Below, piece after piece: positions 14,502 through 18,413 of a stretch of DNA of 18,413 nt. Each line of letters starts with the position of its first letter. Position 1 is the stretch's first letter. Source of the DNA: an uncultured Kineothrix sp. (GTDB lineage Bacteria > Bacillota > Clostridia > Lachnospirales > Lachnospiraceae). The position numbers were made by a program, and so were the translations under genes. The stretch covers positions 1-18,413 of the forward strand of contig CAJUMD010000064.1 in NCBI GenBank assembly GCA_910587275.1, written 5' to 3'. The notes under the pieces were generated by a model. The model did no database searches, was not told where the DNA came from, and worked only from the letters and a program-made list of their open reading frames with translations.

Positions 14502-15077
14502 TTACAGGTATTTATCAATTTCCGCCGCCATGCCGCCCGTACCGGCCCCGCCGGTGCCGCTTCCCGCCTTAGGCGTTGTGCCCTTTAACCTCTGCTCCAC
14601 CTGCGCCTGCACCGCAAGGTCAAACTCCTTTTTAAAGGCGTTTACGTTTTCCCTGGTCCCGTCCGCGTCATCCCCCATCAGGAAATCCGCAAACCCGGAG
14701 GGCAGACCTTTTTCCACCAGCATGTCCTTGGTGTCATTCCGCAGCTCCCGCTGCCTTAATTCCCTCTCCCGTTTTTCCAGTTCCGCCTCCCGTTTCTGCC
14801 CTTCGTATTCCTTTACTTCCTCCGGCTTCATGGCCGCCTTCTTTGCCGCTTCCTCCAGCGCCGCCTTCACGGCCTCCGCCTTTTCCTTTTCAAAATCAGC
14901 CCGGAGCTGCTTCACGTCCGGCTGTGCCGGTTCCTGCTGCCCGTCCTCCTTTTCCGGTTCCGCCGCCTTCCCCGCGGGGGCTGCTTCCTGCGGTGCCGTG
15001 TTCCCTGCGGCGTCCGCTGACGCCTGTGCAGCGGCATTTTCCGCCGTTTCCTGTGCCGTGTTCGTCATTCCATCCAT
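14502..15077 (-). CDS. scaffold protein (DUF4355-like)
   Basis: A 191-residue scaffold-type protein upstream of the major capsid gene. Residues 1-55 are Ala/Pro/Glu-rich and disordered; residues 55-115 are a charged coiled coil (KREAELEKRERELRQRELRN); then comes VEKGLPSGFADFLMG, the GLP-x-x-F signature of DUF4355 scaffolds; and the end is a Gly-rich linker with EIDKYL. Scaffolds of this sort line the procapsid and leave before packaging. Of the two nearby ATG codons, 15077 is favoured by GGAGG eight bases upstream. A terminator-like hairpin lies in front of it. Confidence 0.9.
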   Translation of the reverse strand: MDGMTNTAQETAENAAAQASADAAGNTAPQEAAPAGKAAEPEKEDGQQEPAQPDVKQLRADFEKEKAEAVKAALEEAAKKAAMKPEEVKEYEGQKREAELEKRERELRQRELRNDTKDMLVEKGLPSGFADFLMGDDADGTRENVNAFKKEFDLAVQAQVEQRLKGTTPKAGSGTGGAGTGGMAAEIDKYL

Positions 15078-15111
15078 CTTTGATACCTCCGTTTATTTTT
15101 TTGTAAATTAA

Positions 15112-15141
15112 AAAAGACCGCACATCCCTGTGCAATCTTTT
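15112..15141 (-). terminator. intrinsic terminator-like hairpin inside the late operon
   Basis: The minus-strand RNA reads AAAAGATTGCACA, loop GGGA, TGTGCGGTCTTTT, then TTAATTT. All 13 positions pair if two U-G pairs are allowed, and a U-rich tail follows. On the plus strand the same two positions are C-A mismatches, so the hairpin is stronger in the direction of the operon. It lies 27 bases after the stop of the small acidic gene and 34 bases before the scaffold start. It could lower expression of the capsid genes, mark the end of an inserted cassette, or protect the 3' end of the upstream message. Confidence 0.65.
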
Positions 15142-15168
15142 AACTACCTTTAAATATGGAATAAAACA

Positions 15169-15414
15169 TTAATAAAAGTTATCTTCCGTCTCCCTGTACT
15201 CCGGGTGCAGGTCATAATAGTTTATGTGGTTTTTTATGCAGTACTCCATGTCCCTTACGAATCCGTCAATGAATTCCGGATACCACTGCAGTGCCGCAAG
15301 CCGTACTGGCTCCAACCCGCTTTTCAGGTACCTGTCCACGGCACCGTACATTTCCTTTTCCCATTCCTCCAATTCAGGCGGTTCCAGCATCGATTTTGGA
15401 AGTTTATAATCCAT
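15169..15414 (-). CDS. small acidic protein of unknown function, candidate immunity/partner protein
   Basis: An 81-residue cytoplasmic-looking protein I do not recognise. It is strongly acidic (18 Asp/Glu against 9 Lys/Arg), rich in Tyr and Trp, and predicted mostly helical, with EPPELEEWEKEMYGAVDRYL near the N-terminus and NYYDLHPEYRETEDNFY at the end. It has no signal peptide or membrane segment. The gene overlaps the MuF-metallopeptidase gene by 11 bases, with GGAG inside that gene's end, so production is coupled. It is followed by a terminator-like hairpin. In polymorphic toxin loci the gene right after the toxin is often a small acidic immunity protein, which is the working hypothesis; an ordinary head accessory is the alternative. 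Confidence 0.7.
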   Translation of the reverse strand: MDYKLPKSMLEPPELEEWEKEMYGAVDRYLKSGLEPVRLAALQWYPEFIDGFVRDMEYCIKNHINYYDLHPEYRETEDNFY

Positions 15415-17173
15415 CCCTTATCATCTCCTCGTATCTTTGGAAAGCAGAAGGAAAGTATTCTTTCATTATTTCCTGCCTTTCACTGTTTTCATTTAATGAA
15501 GCGGCAAAAAAATGGGCAAATGCTTCTTTCCCAACCTTTGTTTCATCCTGTTTCCAGTAAACATCATCATGACCTTTTCCTGCCTTATTTCCCGTAAGGC
15601 CGCCAAGCAGATCGGAAACATCATGGTATTTTATCCCCTTCAGCTTTTCCATCGTGTACCCGTAGGCTTCTTCCATGTTAGCACATTTCCCGCATGCAAT
15701 CAATGATGTAAAAAGCCGTGTACTGTCATCTTCCAGTGCCATACGGAACCGCCTGTCAGAGGACGGCCTGCCCATCAGGTCATCCAAATTATGGCCTATT
15801 TCATGATAAAGGGAATTAAATTTCCCCGCCCTGTCATGAAAGGCATGCTCCATGTTTATCCTGATCCCCCTTTTACCCGGTGAATATGCCGTAATGCTTG
15901 GGTTTGTATTTATGATGTGTATCCGGTCATAATACCCCAGCAGTAATTTTGCCGAATCCGTCCCGTTTTCCTCCACCATACGCCTGACCGTTTTCCCGTA
16001 CTGGATATCCCGCAGCCGGATCGGCTCCTTCAGGTCCGTGATATTGTCCCGTATTTTTCCCATGGTCTTTCTTCCCCTGTTTCCCTGTTCATCCACATGT
16101 GCCCCGTACCACTCCTTATAGGTCATGTCCCCGGGAACTTCATAATATTTCCCGCTTCCGTCTTTTGCCAGCCTTTTCCCTGCCACTTCTTCCTTTTCAT
16201 CAAAAGACGCCACCGTGGTGCTCCTGCAGTTCGGATGCATGGGCGGATAATTCTTTCCGGGCATGGCATCCTTCAGGCGGAAAACCTTCCCGTCCAGCTC
16301 CCTGCAGGCCTCGCTGGTCCTTCCGTCCAGTGCGGCAAGGTATTCATATTTTTCTATGCCGCACTGTTCATAGGCTTTCAGTGCCGCCTGCTCGTATATG
16401 TATGCCGTTTCCGTCCGTACAAGCCGGAAGGCATTGCTCCTGCCTACCCCCATGCGCCTGCCGATCCTGGATGACATCTTTTGTAGGCTCTCGCCCCGGA
16501 TCAGCCCGACCGTTATGTTTTCCCGCAGGTCACGGGACAGGTTTTCACACTGCCCCCATAATGCCTTTGAATAATTATCCCTTCCGTACGTATTCAGCAC
16601 CGCCCTCTCAACGGCATCCCGGTTTACCGTGACAAAATTCTTTCCGAACCCCAGCATCTGCTGGTCACGGAACACGGCGCGGTAATAATCATTTTGGTAC
16701 TGGTCCGCAAGGAAATCATATATGTTCATCTGGTTTTCGTCATACATGTCCAGAAGGATCCTTTCGATCTCCACATGCAGCATTTCCAGCCTGCTGATCT
16801 GCCCTTTTTTCGTATAGGCGGCAAGGACGCTTTCATACTTTTTGTGCCGCTGCTCCATGGACTTTACCACTTCTTCAGGAAGCAGCCCCGTCTTTCCCAG
16901 CAGTTCCCTCTGCCTCTGCGCCTGCCCCCTTGCCCTTGCCCCGAAATCCGTTTTCCTGAAATCGGCACGGTCAATTTTCCCCTTTGCCTCCGCAAGGGTT
17001 ATGCTCTCCCGGCTGGCAAAGTTCCTGTACATGCCCTCCGTTTCTTCCTCAATCTCACGCAGCGCCTTCTGGTAAAGCGGCGTTACCGTTTCCCGGAGGA
17101 AATCCTCCCCCGTGTTGGCGTTCCCCGCCTTATCAAACAGGTACCTGCGGTTCCAGTACTGTCTGCTGCCCAT
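15404..17173 (-). CDS. MuF/SPP1 gp7-type minor head protein with C-terminal HExxH metallopeptidase-like domain
   Basis: A 589-residue protein. Residues 1-200 are helical. Residues about 205-320 are the MuF/gp7 head morphogenesis domain: VRTETAYIYEQAALKAY at 252-268, LDGRTSEACRELDGKVF at 282-298 and PPMHPNCRSTT at 310-320. Gp7-type proteins sit inside the capsid beside the portal. After a linker (to about 400) comes an additional domain with YHEIGHNLDD at 456-465: H457, E458 and H461 form a zinc-binding HExxH motif, and E550 in KEAFAHFF is a likely third ligand. Plain minor head proteins are about 250-500 residues and lack this domain. Prophage MuF proteins with toxin-like C-termini are known as a class, so an injected effector is plausible. 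The start overlaps the portal gene by 41 bases. Confidence 0.87.
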   Translation of the reverse strand: MGSRQYWNRRYLFDKAGNANTGEDFLRETVTPLYQKALREIEEETEGMYRNFASRESITLAEAKGKIDRADFRKTDFGARARGQAQRQRELLGKTGLLPEEVVKSMEQRHKKYESVLAAYTKKGQISRLEMLHVEIERILLDMYDENQMNIYDFLADQYQNDYYRAVFRDQQMLGFGKNFVTVNRDAVERAVLNTYGRDNYSKALWGQCENLSRDLRENITVGLIRGESLQKMSSRIGRRMGVGRSNAFRLVRTETAYIYEQAALKAYEQCGIEKYEYLAALDGRTSEACRELDGKVFRLKDAMPGKNYPPMHPNCRSTTVASFDEKEEVAGKRLAKDGSGKYYEVPGDMTYKEWYGAHVDEQGNRGRKTMGKIRDNITDLKEPIRLRDIQYGKTVRRMVEENGTDSAKLLLGYYDRIHIINTNPSITAYSPGKRGIRINMEHAFHDRAGKFNSLYHEIGHNLDDLMGRPSSDRRFRMALEDDSTRLFTSLIACGKCANMEEAYGYTMEKLKGIKYHDVSDLLGGLTGNKAGKGHDDVYWKQDETKVGKEAFAHFFAASLNENSERQEIMKEYFPSAFQRYEEMIRDGL

Positions 17174-18413
17174 TGTCCTGCCCCACCAGTTTTTCCAAAT
17201 CCACTTTCGGGATGTTTTGTTCTTCCATCAGTTCTTCCATCATTTTTTCCCTTTCCGCCGCCGCGTCCTCCACAATGTTCTTCGGCAGCTGGTTCAGCTG
17301 TGTCTCACGGCTTACGATCCCTTCCAGGTTCCTTGCGTTTTCTATCATGTCAGCCACGTTTTCGATAAAGTTCCTTTCGTATTTGCGGCTCACCGTGTCA
17401 GGGTCAAACTGCTTGTTCATCTTCCGGTTGAGGAATCCCGTTATGATCCTTATCTTTTTCTGCTGGGCGGCCTCAAACCGGTTTTCCTTCATGATCGCCA
17501 GTTCCTCCAGCCCGATCAGCTTGTACTTGATGGCAATGCCCGTCAGGTTTCCCGCAAAACTGTCATCCGAAAGTGCCGGTACCTGTGATAAAAAAAAGAT
17601 GTTACCGTACAGGCGGTTTTTGTAATTCTCAACTGCCGTATCGTTAATGTTCTTCGTCAGCCATTCCGCCTGACCCTTTTCATCAAGGAAAAGGATCCTG
17701 TTTTCCCGCAGGTTCCTGACCGTGCTTTCCTGTCCTTCCCCTTCCTCCCGGTTCCATTCCACGCTGGCCATTTCCTCCAGCCCGCCGGAAGCACCGGCAA
17801 TGCACAGGTATGCATCCGTAAAGTATTCCATGTCATTGCCCGTGTCCGACTGTGCCTTGTCATAGGCATCTATCAGCGGGATCTCATCCTCGTAATCCCC
17901 GGTGCATTCCTCGTTGTTCCAGTACAGGATGACGGGGATGTCGTCCAGCATGTGCCCCTCCGCATCCACCATGGCAAACAGGGCTGTCTCATTTTCCCTT
18001 TGGTAATAAACGGTATCACGGTCCGTATACACTGCCGCATGCTCACATAACAGCCTTCCGTCAATGTCATGATCCTCCCATAAGCGCACCACACATTCCA
18101 GGAACTCATCCACCGTAACGCCGTACACGGGTATGAATTCCTCCGCCGATAATTTCTTCGACCGGATATCCGCCTGTTCATCCACATAGAGCAGTTCCGC
18201 GGCTATCCCCTTTTTGCTTGCTTCCTTTGCCAGTTCAAAATTCAGGCTGTTTATGTAACTGTTCCTTAAAACGGCATTTAATGCTTCCTTAAACTCCTCA
18301 TCACCGTCCACGGCATACCGCACGGGTTTTCCCATGAAATAACTGGTTGCCATGTTACTTAGTGTCTGCTGATTAAGCAAATATTTGCAACTTCCAACTC
18401 TTACATCTGCTCC
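17133..18413 (-). CDS. portal protein, SPP1 gp6-type (5' end outside window)
   Basis: The visible 426 residues are a portal protein of the SPP1 gp6 family, the dodecameric ring through which DNA is packaged and ejected. The frame is open to the window edge (a TTG at 18380 is internal, not a start), so the N-terminus is missing. Landmarks are TSYFMGKPVRYAVDGDEEF near the start, RNSYINSLNFELAKEASKKG, AAELLYVDEQADIRSKKL, then DSFAGNLTGIAIKYKLIGLE, the conserved S-G-x-A-x-K-x-x-x segment, and a helical C-terminus. It precedes the minor head gene, the standard order. Terminase genes are expected beyond the right edge. Confidence 0.92.
   Translation of the reverse strand, partial: GADVRVGSCKYLLNQQTLSNMATSYFMGKPVRYAVDGDEEFKEALNAVLRNSYINSLNFELAKEASKKGIAAELLYVDEQADIRSKKLSAEEFIPVYGVTVDEFLECVVRLWEDHDIDGRLLCEHAAVYTDRDTVYYQRENETALFAMVDAEGHMLDDIPVILYWNNEECTGDYEDEIPLIDAYDKAQSDTGNDMEYFTDAYLCIAGASGGLEEMASVEWNREEGEGQESTVRNLRENRILFLDEKGQAEWLTKNINDTAVENYKNRLYGNIFFLSQVPALSDDSFAGNLTGIAIKYKLIGLEELAIMKENRFEAAQQKKIRIITGFLNRKMNKQFDPDTVSRKYERNFIENVADMIENARNLEGIVSRETQLNQLPKNIVEDAAAEREKMMEELMEEQNIPKVDLEKLVGQDNGQQTVLEPQVPV

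Noticed and set aside
14843..15135. Small reading frames overlapping the scaffold gene and hairpin on both strands
   Set aside because: They follow the low-complexity Ala/Glu-coding sequence in other frames and have no independent start signals.
18380..18380. TTG at 18380 as the portal start
   Set aside because: The frame stays open to the window edge with portal-like residues before the TTG, and there is no ribosome site, so the gene is truncated by the window.

Overview
The window is the late structural region of a temperate contractile-tailed phage (myovirus), almost certainly a prophage in a Bacillota host. Small overlapping genes, strong AGGAGG-type ribosome sites and a PBSX/xkd-like tail and baseplate set suggest a Clostridia/Lachnospiraceae-like gut bacterium, but the taxon is inferred from gene content only. 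Every convincing gene is on the minus strand, so the operon reads from high to low coordinates. The right edge cuts the 5' end of the portal gene, and the terminase genes would lie beyond it.

Head module (about 18413 to 12113): a partial SPP1 gp6-type portal; a minor head (MuF/SPP1 gp7) protein whose C-terminus carries an HEIGH zinc-metallopeptidase-like domain; a small acidic orphan gene; a terminator-like hairpin; a scaffold (DUF4355-like); the major capsid protein; a small charged protein; a gp6/gp15-like connector; a possible 42-residue basic peptide; a head-closure protein; and an HK97 gp10-like protein.

Tail module (about 12116 to 7225): tail terminator (DUF6838-like), contractile sheath (XkdK), tube (XkdM), an XkdN-type assembly chaperone with a textbook A AAA AAG -1 frameshift site that adds 70 residues, and the tape measure protein.

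Baseplate and fibre module (7210 to 212): XkdP-like LysM protein, XkdQ-like hub, a DUF2577 (XkdR) gene broken into two frames, DUF2634 (XkdS), baseplate J (XkdT), XkdU-like wedge protein, a fibre-base protein and two tail-fibre proteins that share a C-terminal domain. A strong inverted repeat at 81..123 follows the last fibre gene and probably ends the transcript. No lysis, integrase, repressor, tRNA, CRISPR or IS sequence was seen.

The most interesting points are the MuF-metallopeptidase fusion with its coupled acidic neighbour (a candidate phage-borne toxin/immunity pair), the hairpin that separates that pair from the capsid genes, the unannotated -1 frameshift product, the split DUF2577 gene, and the duplicated fibre tip domain. 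No gap of more than 300 bases lacks a gene.
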